A program made the position numbers and the translations under genes. Positions 35,255 to 44,534 of a stretch of 64,000 nt of DNA are shown here, in pieces. The first letter of the stretch is position 1, and every line of letters begins with the position of its first letter. The stretch is from positions 1,855,001-1,919,000 of the forward strand of contig NZ_CP022336.1 in NCBI RefSeq assembly GCF_002218195.1, written 5' to 3'. This stretch comes from Sphingorhabdus sp. SMR4y. Its GTDB lineage: Bacteria > Pseudomonadota > Alphaproteobacteria > Sphingomonadales > Sphingomonadaceae. Under the pieces are notes generated by a model. That model ran no database searches. It was not told where the DNA came from and was given only the letters and a program-made list of their open reading frames with translations.

Positions 35255-35595
35255 CCGTCAGGGATCAGAGAATCGATCAAATCAACGAAATCGAACAGAA
35301 ACAACGGTTCGGTTAACGAAAATTCTGGTCCGAAACGCCCATTGACGCTTTATTAGTCACCCTGAATTGAAACCGCCTAAATTTTAAGCGGTCCAAAACC
35401 GGTTTGTGGCGCAAGTGCAACATATCACGATTATGTCATCCTTCCTGACGTTTTAATTCTTGTGCAGCGCAACAATATGGAGCAGCTTTTTTGAGCATGT
35501 TTAGAGACTGTTCGCGTTCGGGGCATCTGGCGCAATAAAATAACAGCGAAAACAGATCAGGAGGGGCGATACGCATTAACGAGAAAGGGATTTCC
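35255..35595. other. Intergenic region (341 bp) upstream of the TorF-like gene
   Basis: AT-richer than the flanks and free of credible ORFs. It holds an imperfect palindrome at 35372-35392 (ACCGC...TAAA.TTTA...GCGGT) and ends with a purine-rich ribosome site (GAAAGGGA) before the porin ATG. It probably holds the porin promoter and a 5' leader. No T-run follows the palindrome, so it is not a clear mscS terminator. Confidence 0.6.
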
Positions 35596-36363
35596 ATGCG
35601 CACGTCTAATAAAGCTAATCTTGGCGGAAAAGCCAAATCAACTGTTCTCGGCCTCTCGGCCATCTTGCTCGCCTCTACGGCAGCACCGGCATTCGCTCAG
35701 GAAGATGACTCTTCCAGCGCAATCACTGTTTCCGGGAACGCCGCAGTAACCTCCGATTACCGTTTCCGCGGTGTATCGTTTTCCGATGGCGACATTGCCA
35801 TTCAGGGCGGAATCGACATCGGCCATGAAAGCGGCTTCTATATCGGCACCTGGGCTTCATCCATCGAGGATTCTGCTACATTCGGTCACACCGAGCTCGA
35901 CGTCTACGGCGGCTGGTCTGGCGAAGTCGCTTCCGGCGTATCCGTTGATGTTGGCCTGCTCTATTACATCTACCCCAATGGTGAAGGCGGCATTGCTGGC
36001 CCGAGCGACTATTTCGAACCTTATGCCTCGATCTCCGGTACATTGGGTCCTGTAGAAGCCACACTTGGTGCGGCTTATGCGTTCGACCAGGCAGCGATCG
36101 GTGATGACGACAACCTCTATATCTACACCGATTTCTCGTCCGGCATTCCAAATACGCCGATTTCCCTGAATGCCCATCTTGGCTATACGGACGGCTCCCT
36201 GTCGACCGCCACGGATGGCGACAATTTCGACTGGTCGGTCGGCGCTGACTGGGCGATCACGGAAAATCTGACCGCCAGCCTGATGTATGTCGGCGTCGGT
36301 GGTGTCAAAGTGGACGATTTCACCGATGACACAGTCGTTTTCACACTCGGCGTAGCGTTCTAA
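35596..36363 (+). CDS. TorF-family putative outer-membrane porin
   Basis: A 255-residue exported beta-barrel protein. Signal peptide ends AAPAFA-QE (about residue 34). The TorF hallmark follows at once: ITVSGNAAVTSDYRFRGVSFSDGDIAIQGGIDIGHESGFYIGTW (strands of alternating polar/apolar residues), ending in Phe (VAF). Outer membrane; the substrate is unknown. Preceded by a long intergenic leader and followed by a strong hairpin terminator. Confidence 0.9.
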   Translation: MRTSNKANLGGKAKSTVLGLSAILLASTAAPAFAQEDDSSSAITVSGNAAVTSDYRFRGVSFSDGDIAIQGGIDIGHESGFYIGTWASSIEDSATFGHTELDVYGGWSGEVASGVSVDVGLLYYIYPNGEGGIAGPSDYFEPYASISGTLGPVEATLGAAYAFDQAAIGDDDNLYIYTDFSSGIPNTPISLNAHLGYTDGSLSTATDGDNFDWSVGADWAITENLTASLMYVGVGGVKVDDFTDDTVVFTLGVAF

Positions 36364-36389
36364 ATTCACATAATTCACGCTGAAAAAGG

Positions 36390-36423
36390 GGGCTGCTCGA
36401 ACATTCGAGCGGCCCTTTCTTTT
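36390..36423 (+). terminator. Rho-independent terminator of the TorF-like gene
   Basis: An 11-bp stem GGGCTGCTCGA / TCGAGCGGCCC (one G-T pair) with a 4-base loop is followed by TTTCTTTT. It reaches the stop codon of the convergent ABC transporter gene. Confidence 0.9.
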
Positions 36424-37970
36424 TAGCTGGCGGCGACAAGCCTTTGCGTTGCCGCATGTCGCGGATCGTTGATGACCGCCTGCATCTCGCCAGTTTCAAC
36501 GATCCTGCCATCTTCCAATATTGCAATCCGGTGGCATAATCTGCGCGCCGCAGCGATGTCGTGGGTAATGAACAACAAACTCAATCCGTTGTCGGTCTGA
36601 AGCCGCAGGAGAAGCTGCAGAATCTCCGCTCCGACAAGCGGATCGAGCGCCGAGGTCGCCTCATCCAGCACCAGCAGCTTCGGCATCGCAATGACTGCTC
36701 GCGCAATCGCGACCCGCTGCGCCTGTCCCCCCGAGAGACTGGCCGGCAGGCGAGCCAGATAATCCTCCGCCAGATCGACGTCGGACAGAGCCCGTCGCGC
36801 CATTTCCTCATGCTCGGCCTTTGTCAGTTCGGGACGAAGATTGCGCAGTGGCTCGGTGATAATTTCATGGACCGGCCATTGCGGATCAAGACTGGCAATC
36901 GGGTCCTGAAATACGGGCTGGATAAGCCGACGCACTTCCAGACTGCGCTCGCGGCGTTGGGGCAGCGTCGAACCTTGCCACAATATTTCGCCCTCGGACA
37001 CCGGTCCAATGCCGGCGATGGCCCGTCCCAAGGTCGATTTTCCGGAACCCGAACCACCGACCAGCGCCAGGGATTCGCCTTGCCTTATCTGGATATTTGC
37101 ATCGGTCACGGCGCGGATATGACCCCGACGCCAGCCGGGGCGATGGAATTCGACGCCGACGCGCACGGTCTCGAGTAACAGATCGCGAGGCTGTCCCAGT
37201 TCCGGTGACGGCTCTTCCAGACGCGGTGTCGCAGCGATCAGGCGTCTGGTATAATCTTGTGCGGGACTTGCGATTATCGTGCCAGTGGGCCCCGCTTCCA
37301 CCACTCGGCCTTGTTCCATCACCACGAGTTGTTCGGCATGGCCCGCAACCGAGGCAAGATCGTGACTCACCAGCAGCATGCCCACCCCCTGTTCCGTCCG
37401 CAATTGATCGAACAAATCCATAATCTCGGCCCGCAAAGACGCATCCAGCGCGCTGGTGGGTTCGTCAGCGACCAGTAATTTCGGACCATGGGCAATAGCG
37501 GCGGCAATCATCACCCGCTGCCGTTCGCCACCGGACAGCCGGTGGGGAAACTGGTCCAGTCGCTCGTCCGCCCGGGAAAGACCAACACGCTCCAGCATGA
37601 GCGCCAGTTCCCTCCGCGATGGGCGCGCTGCTCCGGCCTGCATCGCGGCTTCCTGCAATTGCGCGCCGACCGTCAGATGCGGGGTCAGCGCGGTCAGAGG
37701 CTGCTGGAAGACAAATCCGGCCAGTTTGCGGCGCACATCGCGCAGATGTCCGGCATCTGTGGTGCCAAGGTCGATACCGTCCAGTGTGATCGCGCCGAAA
37801 GCGGTACCGGCTGTCAGCCCGAACGGCGTCAGACAGGTCAGACTTTTGCCTGAACCAGACGCGCCGATGATCGCGGTGCACTGGCCCGGCTCGACGGTCA
37901 GGCTGACTTCCTCAACAAGCCGCCTGCCGGCAATATTCACGGCCAGACTGTCTATTTCATAAAGGCTCAT
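36423..37970 (-). CDS. ABC importer ATPase, two fused ATP-binding domains (oligopeptide/YejF type)
   Basis: A 515-residue protein with two NBDs in tandem. First domain: Walker A GASGSGKS, signature LSGGERQRVMIA, Walker B LLVADEPTSALDA. Second domain from about residue 265: GGSGSGKSTLGRA, LSGGQAQRVAIARA, LLVLDEATSALDP. This matches YejF and DppD-DppF fusions that drive peptide uptake. Its start overlaps the stop of the OppC-like permease gene by 4 bp. Last gene of the three-gene minus-strand run. Confidence 0.92.
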   Translation of the reverse strand: MSLYEIDSLAVNIAGRRLVEEVSLTVEPGQCTAIIGASGSGKSLTCLTPFGLTAGTAFGAITLDGIDLGTTDAGHLRDVRRKLAGFVFQQPLTALTPHLTVGAQLQEAAMQAGAARPSRRELALMLERVGLSRADERLDQFPHRLSGGERQRVMIAAAIAHGPKLLVADEPTSALDASLRAEIMDLFDQLRTEQGVGMLLVSHDLASVAGHAEQLVVMEQGRVVEAGPTGTIIASPAQDYTRRLIAATPRLEEPSPELGQPRDLLLETVRVGVEFHRPGWRRGHIRAVTDANIQIRQGESLALVGGSGSGKSTLGRAIAGIGPVSEGEILWQGSTLPQRRERSLEVRRLIQPVFQDPIASLDPQWPVHEIITEPLRNLRPELTKAEHEEMARRALSDVDLAEDYLARLPASLSGGQAQRVAIARAVIAMPKLLVLDEATSALDPLVGAEILQLLLRLQTDNGLSLLFITHDIAAARRLCHRIAILEDGRIVETGEMQAVINDPRHAATQRLVAAS

Positions 37971-38755
37971 GAGAAACGATCTCGCAATCGTTCGCCCTCT
38001 ATCGTCAGGCAGACCAGGATCAGCACGAGCAGGCCGCCGGGCAGCAGCAATCCGAGCGGCGCCATATCCATGTCGTCAGCGCCTTCCTTGACCAATATGC
38101 CCAGCGAAGTCAGCGGCTCCTGCACGCCCAGCCCTAGAAAGGAGAGGAAACTCTCGACCATCACCACCTGCGGTACGGTCAGCATCAGATAGGCCAGCGC
38201 CACGCCAGCGATATTGGGCAAGATATGGCGCAAAATGATCGTCATGGAAGGCGTGCCGGCCGCCTCGGCTGCCAGAATGAAGGGTCGCTGTTTCAGTGCC
38301 ATCACCTGCCCCCGCACCACCCGCGCCATGGTCAGCCATTCGACCAGCCCGATACCGACGAAGACCAGCAGGATCGACCGTCCGAACACCACCATCAGCA
38401 GAATCACGATGAACATGAAGGGCAGCGCATAAAGGCCGTCGACGATCCGCATCATCACCTCGTCCACTCGCCCGCCGATCCAGCCTGCGGTAGCACCCCA
38501 GGCGATGCCGACGACCAGCGACACCAGCGCTGCGGCCATCGCCACCAGCAATGTGATCCGGGTGCCCGCGGCCAGCCGCGCCAGACGGTCCCGGCCGATA
38601 TCATCCGTGCCGAAAATATGCGAACCGCTGAACGCAGGCGCGCGAACCGCATCCCAGTCGATCTGGTCATAGTTCCACGGGAGAAGGAACGGCAGCACCA
38701 GCGCCAGCGCGACAATCAGCAGAACCAGGACGAGCGGGAAATGACGCTTCAGCAT
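37967..38755 (-). CDS. ABC importer permease, OppC/DppC-like
   Basis: A 262-residue permease with an N-terminal helix, a periplasmic segment (PWNYDQIDWDAVRAPAFSGSHIFGTDDIGRDRLARL is the conserved OppC entry), then five helices and the EAA loop (EAAGTPSMTIILRHILPN). Pairs with the OppB-like permease 4 bp upstream and the fused ATPase downstream. Confidence 0.92.
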   Translation of the reverse strand: MLKRHFPLVLVLLIVALALVLPFLLPWNYDQIDWDAVRAPAFSGSHIFGTDDIGRDRLARLAAGTRITLLVAMAAALVSLVVGIAWGATAGWIGGRVDEVMMRIVDGLYALPFMFIVILLMVVFGRSILLVFVGIGLVEWLTMARVVRGQVMALKQRPFILAAEAAGTPSMTIILRHILPNIAGVALAYLMLTVPQVVMVESFLSFLGLGVQEPLTSLGILVKEGADDMDMAPLGLLLPGGLLVLILVCLTIEGERLRDRFS

Positions 38756-38759
38756 GCGC

Positions 38760-39680
38760 TTATCCCTCCCGCATTCTGGGATCGAGCCAGCCGTAGATCA
38801 GGTCGGCAAACAGATTGAAGAGGATGATCAGCGCCGCATAGAGCGTGACCACACCGAGCACGAGAGGATAGTCGCGGTTGAGCGCACCCTGCACGAAATA
38901 GCGCCCCAGGCCCGGCAGGCCGAAGACCGTCTCGACCACCACCGCCCCGGTCAGAAGCCCCGCCGCGGCCGGTCCCAGATAGCTTGCCACCGGTACCAGC
39001 GCGGGGCGCAAACCATGTTTGAACAGGATTTTTACCTCGGAAAGGCCGCGTGCCCGGGCGGTGCGGATATGGTCCTGCTTGAGCACGCTGGCCAATCCGG
39101 CCCGGGTCAGCTTGGCAATCGCTCCCGATACCGGCAGCGCCAGCGCGACGACCGGCATGATCAGCCAGGCCACACCATGTCCCGTTCCCGATACCGGCAG
39201 CATGCCCAGCCACAGCCCGAAGAACAGTGCGAGAGCGGGGCCGGTAACAAAGGTCGGCAGCGCAGTGGCCACCGTCGCCAGCATCATGATCGTCTTGTCG
39301 ACAGTCTTTCCCGCACGCACGGCGGCAAAAAGACCTGCCGTCACCCCGATGAGCAGCGCCAGCAATATCGCCAATCCCCCGAGCGTGAGCGAAATCGGCA
39401 GCCCCTGCGCGATCAGTTCCGATACGGTGAAGTCGCGGTAGACCAGCGAGGGCCCGAAATCCCCCTGCACCAGCCGCGACACGTACAGCCACGCCTGCTC
39501 CCATAAAGGCCGGTCCAGACCATAAGCCTGTTGCAAGGCCGCTTGCGTCGCCGGATCGAGTGGCCGTTCCCCGTCAAATGGTCCGCCGGGCGCCAACCGC
39601 ATCAGGAAGAAAGACGCCAATATGATCACCAGCAGGGTCGGAATGGCCGTCATCAACCGCCGGGTGATCAGGGCAAGCAC
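38760..39680 (-). CDS. ABC importer permease, OppB-like
   Basis: A 306-residue permease very close in layout to E. coli OppB: RRLMTAIPTLLVIILASFFLMRLAPGGPFDGER at the start, GDFGPSLVYRDFTVSELI, and the EAA loop in RTARARGLSEVKILFKHGLRP. It is the first gene of the transporter run. No periplasmic binding protein (OppA) gene lies beside it: the gene 6 bp upstream is an epoxide hydrolase. Peptides are the family substrate; the real one is unknown. Confidence 0.92.
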   Translation of the reverse strand: MLALITRRLMTAIPTLLVIILASFFLMRLAPGGPFDGERPLDPATQAALQQAYGLDRPLWEQAWLYVSRLVQGDFGPSLVYRDFTVSELIAQGLPISLTLGGLAILLALLIGVTAGLFAAVRAGKTVDKTIMMLATVATALPTFVTGPALALFFGLWLGMLPVSGTGHGVAWLIMPVVALALPVSGAIAKLTRAGLASVLKQDHIRTARARGLSEVKILFKHGLRPALVPVASYLGPAAAGLLTGAVVVETVFGLPGLGRYFVQGALNRDYPLVLGVVTLYAALIILFNLFADLIYGWLDPRMREG

Positions 39681-39686
39681 GCGCCG

Positions 39687-40832
39687 CTAAAGCTCCATCT
39701 TGCCAAAACAGTCGCGCACTTCCTGCACGAACAGCTCCGGCACTTCCATCGCCGCGAAATGGCCGCCTTTTTCCGGCTCGCCCCAGTGGCGCAGATCCTT
39801 GAACCTTTGTTCCGCCCAGCGGCGCGAGGGGGTGATGATCTCGTTGGGGAAGATGCTGCACCCGGAGGGGATGGTGACCGGATCGACATTGGGCGCGCCA
39901 AAACTTTCGCGATAGAGCCGCGCCGAGGACGCACCGGCATTGTTCAGCCAGTAGATCATCACATTGTCGAGCAGATGATCGCAATCGAAATTTTCGTCCG
40001 GGGCCTTGGCATCGTCGGCCCAGCCCTGGAATTTCTCCATGATCCAGGCCATTTGCCCGACCGGGGAATCGGCCAGGCCATAGCCCAAGGTCTGCGGCCG
40101 GGTCCGCTGGATTTCGGCATAGCCTGCGCCCTGTTCCTGATAGACGGCGAAACGGGCGAGTGACGCCTGCTCTTCGGGGGTCAGGCTGGCCATCATTTCT
40201 TCGGACGGCGGGCCGACCACCACCAGATTGACATGCACGCCGGCACAATGGCCGAGATTTTGCGCTCCGATCACCGAGGTCACCATGCCACCCCAGTCGC
40301 CGCCCTGCGCGAAATAGCGGTCATAGCCAAGCCGGGTCATCAGCGTGTCCCAGGCCTGCGCAATTTTCTCCAGGCCCCAGCCGGTGGTCGTCGGCTTGCC
40401 GGAAAATCCGTATCCGGGCAGCGACGGCAGCACCAGATGATAGGCGTCTTTTGCCTCGCCACCATAAGCCACCGGATCGGTCAATGGGCCGATCACATCC
40501 ATGAACTCGACAATCGAACCCGGCCAGCCGTGCGTCATCAGCAACGGCCGTGCACCGGCTTCCGGCGAGCGGATATGCATGAAATGGATATCGACGCCGT
40601 CGATTGCGGTCAGATGATGATCATATTGATTGAGCGCATCCTGGCAGCGCCGCCAGTCATAGCTGGTCCGCCAATGTTCAACGATGGTTTTGACATAGGC
40701 AAGCGGGATGCCCTGCGACCAGTCATCGACCGGCTCCGGATCGGGCCAGCGCACATGCCGCAAGCGGATGTCGAGATCGTCCAGCGCGGTCTTCGGAATA
40801 TCGATAGTGAAGTCTCTGATTTCGTCGGTCAT
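39687..40832 (-). CDS. Epoxide hydrolase (EHN-domain, microsomal-type)
   Basis: An alpha/beta-hydrolase of about 381 residues with the N-terminal EHN cap (DIPKTALDDLDIRLRHVRWPDP; DWSQGIPLAYVKTIVEHWR). The nucleophile elbow is QGGDWGG with the catalytic Asp, the oxyanion region is HGWPGSIVEFM, and the late His lies in GGHFAAMEVPEL. Opens epoxides to diols. ATG at 40832 has AGGAG 11-15 bp before it and matches the family start; the frame runs 39 bp further. Upstream of the Opp-like genes, possibly the same transcript. Confidence 0.9.
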   Translation of the reverse strand: MTDEIRDFTIDIPKTALDDLDIRLRHVRWPDPEPVDDWSQGIPLAYVKTIVEHWRTSYDWRRCQDALNQYDHHLTAIDGVDIHFMHIRSPEAGARPLLMTHGWPGSIVEFMDVIGPLTDPVAYGGEAKDAYHLVLPSLPGYGFSGKPTTTGWGLEKIAQAWDTLMTRLGYDRYFAQGGDWGGMVTSVIGAQNLGHCAGVHVNLVVVGPPSEEMMASLTPEEQASLARFAVYQEQGAGYAEIQRTRPQTLGYGLADSPVGQMAWIMEKFQGWADDAKAPDENFDCDHLLDNVMIYWLNNAGASSARLYRESFGAPNVDPVTIPSGCSIFPNEIITPSRRWAEQRFKDLRHWGEPEKGGHFAAMEVPELFVQEVRDCFGKMEL

Positions 40833-40855
40833 CGGCTTGTCTCCTGAAACTTCAT

Positions 40856-41515
40856 TTATATTCCCGCCCATTGCAGGTCAGCAGGCAAACTGGATGACGA
40901 ATAATCAACCTGCAAAACCCTCCTTCGCTGGGGTCGGACCGCACTTTTTGAGGCGTGAAGGATCGGAGTGGAATAAGACCAGATATCACCTGATTTTGCC
41001 AGACATTCTGCCTCCCCGCATTGCACTATCGCGGAAGCATAATCATCTTCCGCCAACCGGCCAAGTTTATGTGATCCCGGTGCAATCCGCAGCGGGGCGT
41101 TATCCGGCCCTACATCATCCAGATGAATTCTTAACGTCACCATATCAGCGAGCAACTCAAAAGGAGGCTCTACATGCTGAATGCCCTGCTTGATCGTCCA
41201 GTTTTTGAAACCAGAAACTTCTTTCCGTTTCGCAACAGCAATCGTGCGGTCCTGGTGCCAATCCAGCGACCAGTTGGTTTCAACATTCTTGTCGAATAAT
41301 ATTGCACGAACGGGTTGCGCATTCGCACCCAAGTGTTTTCGCACAATCTCCCACGGTCTTGAGTTTTCACCAATCCGTTCCGACAGACCTACAATGCCTT
41401 TCAACCGAGCACCCGCTCGTTCAGATGGAACGGGTCGCAGGATAGATAGAAAATCAGAGGCATCTATTTGATTATTGTAGAATTCCGCACCGTCCTGTTC
41501 GAAACTAAAGCTCAC
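40856..41515 (-). CDS. Phytanoyl-CoA dioxygenase (PhyH)-like Fe(II)/2-oxoglutarate oxygenase
   Basis: A 219-residue protein with the double-stranded beta-helix metal set: His87-x-Asp89 (WHQD) and His187 (PILHAS), with an Arg-rich block after it for 2-oxoglutarate. It should hydroxylate a small or lipid substrate, not assigned. It overlaps the 3-hydroxybutyryl-CoA dehydrogenase stop by 4 bp, so it is co-transcribed. Its codons are visibly more AT-rich than both neighbours, which hints at separate acquisition. Confidence 0.72.
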   Translation of the reverse strand: MSFSFEQDGAEFYNNQIDASDFLSILRPVPSERAGARLKGIVGLSERIGENSRPWEIVRKHLGANAQPVRAILFDKNVETNWSLDWHQDRTIAVAKRKEVSGFKNWTIKQGIQHVEPPFELLADMVTLRIHLDDVGPDNAPLRIAPGSHKLGRLAEDDYASAIVQCGEAECLAKSGDIWSYSTPILHASKSAVRPQRRRVLQVDYSSSSLPADLQWAGI

Positions 41516-42381
41516 ATCGTCGGAACCGGCACTTCGCCCGAATAGTCGTAAAAGCCCTTGCCGGTCTTGCGGCCGAGCCAGCCGGCCTCGACATATTTCA
41601 TCAGAATTGGCGCGGGGCGATATTTGGGATCGCCGAAATCATTCTGCAACACGCGGAGAATTTCCAGCAAGGTATCGAGTCCGATCAGATCGGCAAGCGT
41701 GATCGGTCCCATCGGATGACCGAGGCCAAGCTGCACGCCGCGATCAATATCCTCCATCGAGGCCGTGCCTTCGCCGAGCGCGAAAAACGCTTCGTTGAGC
41801 ATCGGCAGCAGGATGCGGTTGACAACGAAACAGGGCGAATCTTTCGCCATGACCGGGGTCTTGCCCACCGCTTTGGCGAAATCGCTGGCCATGGCCGCGG
41901 TCTGGTCGCTGGTCGCAAGGCCGCGGATGACTTCCACCAGCCCCATCAGCGGTACAGGATTGAAGAAATGCACGCCGACAAAGCGCGAGGGGTCTTTCAC
42001 CGACTGTGCCAGCCGGGTGATCGAGATCGATGATGTATTGCTCGCCAAAATCGCCTGATGACCCAGCACTTCGGACGCCGCGGCAAAAATCTGGCGCTTG
42101 ACGTCTTCGCGCTCGGTGGCGGCTTCGATGATGATGTCGGCATTGGCCATCGGGTCGAGCTGGACGATCGGTTCGATACGACCGAGTGCCGTTTCGGCCG
42201 CCTGCTGATCAATCTTGTCCTTTTCGACCAGCCGCGACAGCTGCTTGGCGATCCCCGCTTTGCTGCGTTCGGCGATTTCCATGCTCACGTCCGACAGATA
42301 GACATGGTAGCCTGCCTGAGCCGAAACCTGCGCGATGCCGGCGCCCATTTGTCCCGATCCGATAATACCGATTGCTTTCAT
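41512..42381 (-). CDS. 3-hydroxybutyryl-CoA dehydrogenase
   Basis: A 289-residue NAD-dependent 3-hydroxyacyl-CoA dehydrogenase (Hbd/PaaH type). N-terminal [18 protein letters not shown] binds [16 protein letters not shown] and [15 protein letters not shown] are the catalytic-domain blocks, with His in HFFNP as general base. Stand-alone (not fused to a hydratase). Functions in butyrate/PHB or aromatic-CoA degradation. Confidence 0.93.
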   Translation of the reverse strand: MKAIGIIGSGQMGAGIAQVSAQAGYHVYLSDVSMEIAERSKAGIAKQLSRLVEKDKIDQQAAETALGRIEPIVQLDPMANADIIIEAATEREDVKRQIFAAASEVLGHQAILASNTSSISITRLAQSVKDPSRFVGVHFFNPVPLMGLVEVIRGLATSDQTAAMASDFAKAVGKTPVMAKDSPCFVVNRILLPMLNEAFFALGEGTASMEDIDRGVQLGLGHPMGPITLADLIGLDTLLEILRVLQNDFGDPKYRPAPILMKYVEAGWLGRKTGKGFYDYSGEVPVPTM

Positions 42382-42456
42382 ATCATGCCCTTCATGCTGT
42401 TCGATGTGTTTGAAAAGCCACTAGCGATTGTCGGCCAAACTGGCTAGATTGCAATT

Positions 42457-43554
42457 ATGTCCCCTATCAGTTTCATTGTCGGAATATTTGCAACCCTTGC
42501 AGCTGCTATCGCCCCGCCCGCGGCACAGCCGGGTGAAATCCGTACTTTCCGGGACTGGACCGTCGGCTGTGACAATGGCGGCAACTGTCAGGCTGTTTCA
42601 CTCGTGCCTGCCAACGGCGCGGCCGGGTTTGACGGCTGGGACGGGCCGGTCTCGATCGTCAGGACTGCCGGCAAGGATGATATTTTCAAGATCCGCGTCC
42701 TGTTCCACGCTCGGGAGATGGATCGGTACCGGATGAAGATCGATGGCCAGCTGGTTGATACCGGGCCGATCGTGCAGGGCGATTATCCGATAGAGATTGT
42801 CGGCACGGATGCCGAGAAGGTGGCGAAGGCCATTATCAACGGCAGACATCTTGTTATTCAGGGTCCCAATGGTGAGAATATCACCCAGGTTTCGCTGGCC
42901 GGTTCCTCGGCGGCCCTGCGCTATATCGACGACAAGCAGCAGCGCGCCGGAACCGGCACCGCGCTGGTCGCTATAGGGTCGCGCGCTTATCAGCCTGCGA
43001 ATAGCGAGATTCCGACGATCATGGTCGACCGGTGGGAAGAGTCCGAACTGGCTCCGGAAACCGGTGATATCGTGGCCCTGGCAGAGGACTCCCGATGCAA
43101 GAACGAGCGTTACGGGCTGGTGGAGGATCAGGTCTTTCCGCTGGGCAGACGCGGCAACAGGTTCCGGGCGCTGGTGCTGATTTCCTGCGGCTCGGGCGCC
43201 TATAATTTTTCCAGCGCACCCTATGTCGGGGAATATGTCGAGAATCCCCGCGCCACCAGCGGCTGGACATTCACGCCGGCCAGATTTGACCGCCAGCCCA
43301 GCTGGGGTGGTGAAGGTGCCGATCCCTTGCTGGTCAATGCCGGCTGGGACGAACAGGACCAGAAGCTCAGCAGTTTTGGCAAGGGTCGCGGACTCGGCGA
43401 TTGCGGGAGCGCAGAAAGCTATATCTGGGACGGGGATATGTTCCGCATGACAGAAGCCAGCGCCATGCCGGAATGCCGGGGGGCCTATGAATGGATTGCG
43501 ATCTGGCGGGCGAACTACCGCAATCTGGAGCAGACGGCCGTATCGGGAAAATAA
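42457..43554 (+). CDS. Exported DUF1176 protein
   Basis: A 365-residue protein with an N-terminal signal peptide (hydrophobic stretch, then AQPGEIRTF). The block RTFRDWTVGCDNGGNCQAVSL with two Cys is the DUF1176 opening, and many later Cys (SRCKN, ISCGSG, GDCGSA, PECRGAYEW) suggest periplasmic disulfides. Function unknown. Convergent with egtD (3 bp apart). Confidence 0.85.
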   Translation: MSPISFIVGIFATLAAAIAPPAAQPGEIRTFRDWTVGCDNGGNCQAVSLVPANGAAGFDGWDGPVSIVRTAGKDDIFKIRVLFHAREMDRYRMKIDGQLVDTGPIVQGDYPIEIVGTDAEKVAKAIINGRHLVIQGPNGENITQVSLAGSSAALRYIDDKQQRAGTGTALVAIGSRAYQPANSEIPTIMVDRWEESELAPETGDIVALAEDSRCKNERYGLVEDQVFPLGRRGNRFRALVLISCGSGAYNFSSAPYVGEYVENPRATSGWTFTPARFDRQPSWGGEGADPLLVNAGWDEQDQKLSSFGKGRGLGDCGSAESYIWDGDMFRMTEASAMPECRGAYEWIAIWRANYRNLEQTAVSGK

Positions 43555-43557
43555 CCG

Positions 43558-44517
43558 CTAGGGCGCGTGTTTGAGCGGGTGCGCTTCCACCAGCATCAAG
43601 GTAAAATGGTCCTGCGCGTCGCTCCATTCGTGCAAGGGCGTCCAGCCACCGGCCCGAAGCATTAGCCGGGCATCGCGCAATCCATATTTATGGCTGTTCT
43701 CGATATGGATTTTCTGTCCGCCGGCCATGTCGTAACTATGCCCGTTGATCGAAAACTGCACATTGGTCTGGGCTTCCAGAAAGATTTCGATCCGCGCATA
43801 GAGATCGTTCCAGACTGCCTTGTGACGAAACTGCTCAACAGGGATATCACCTTCCAGTTCGCGGTTGATCCGGTGGAGCAGATTGAGCGAGAATTGCGCC
43901 GTTACCCCAGCCGCATCATCATAAGCCTCGATCAATGTCTGTATATCCTTGATCCGGTCGAAGCCGATCAGCAGTTGCGCGCCATCGCCCAACGTCTCTC
44001 GCATGAAGCGCAGCAGATCGACGGAAGTCCGAGCGATCATATTGCCAATTGTCGAGCCGGGAAAGAAACCTAGCTTGGGCATGTCAGCAACAGCTTCGGG
44101 CAGGTCCACCCGGGTCATGAAATCCGCTTCGACCGGATATATCGGCAGGTCCGGAAATTCTTCCTGGAGCAGCGACGCGCTATGCTCCAGGAATTCGCCC
44201 GAGATGTCGATCGGCACATAGGCGGCCGGGTCAATTGCTTTGAGCAAATGCGGGGTTTTGACCGAACTCCCGGAGCCAAATTCGATTACCGCCCGGCCGG
44301 CGCCGGTCGATGCAGCAAAAGCCGCTCCGTTGTCCTTGAGCAATTCCGTCTCGGTCCGGGTCGGATAATATTCGGGAAGCTCGGTAATTTCTTCAAACAG
44401 TTCCGAACCACGCCGGTCATATAGCCAGCGCGCCGGAATTGCGTGGGTCTGCTTGTCAAAGCAGCGCCGGACGTCCTTGCGAAAACTATGATCTACGAGC
44501 GAAGTGGTCATGTCCAT
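43558..44517 (-). CDS. egtD: L-histidine N-alpha-methyltransferase
   Basis: A 319-residue SAM enzyme that trimethylates histidine to hercynine, the first ergothioneine step. FEEITELPEYYPTRTETELL is the substrate-site block; VIEFGSGSSVKTPHLL is the SAM motif; LGFFPGSTIGNM follows. Lies 17 bp after egtB on the same strand, and the pair is sufficient with sulfur-adding steps encoded elsewhere. Confidence 0.93.
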   Translation of the reverse strand: MDMTTSLVDHSFRKDVRRCFDKQTHAIPARWLYDRRGSELFEEITELPEYYPTRTETELLKDNGAAFAASTGAGRAVIEFGSGSSVKTPHLLKAIDPAAYVPIDISGEFLEHSASLLQEEFPDLPIYPVEADFMTRVDLPEAVADMPKLGFFPGSTIGNMIARTSVDLLRFMRETLGDGAQLLIGFDRIKDIQTLIEAYDDAAGVTAQFSLNLLHRINRELEGDIPVEQFRHKAVWNDLYARIEIFLEAQTNVQFSINGHSYDMAGGQKIHIENSHKYGLRDARLMLRAGGWTPLHEWSDAQDHFTLMLVEAHPLKHAP

Positions 44518-44534
44518 GAGGGTGGTCCTTTACG

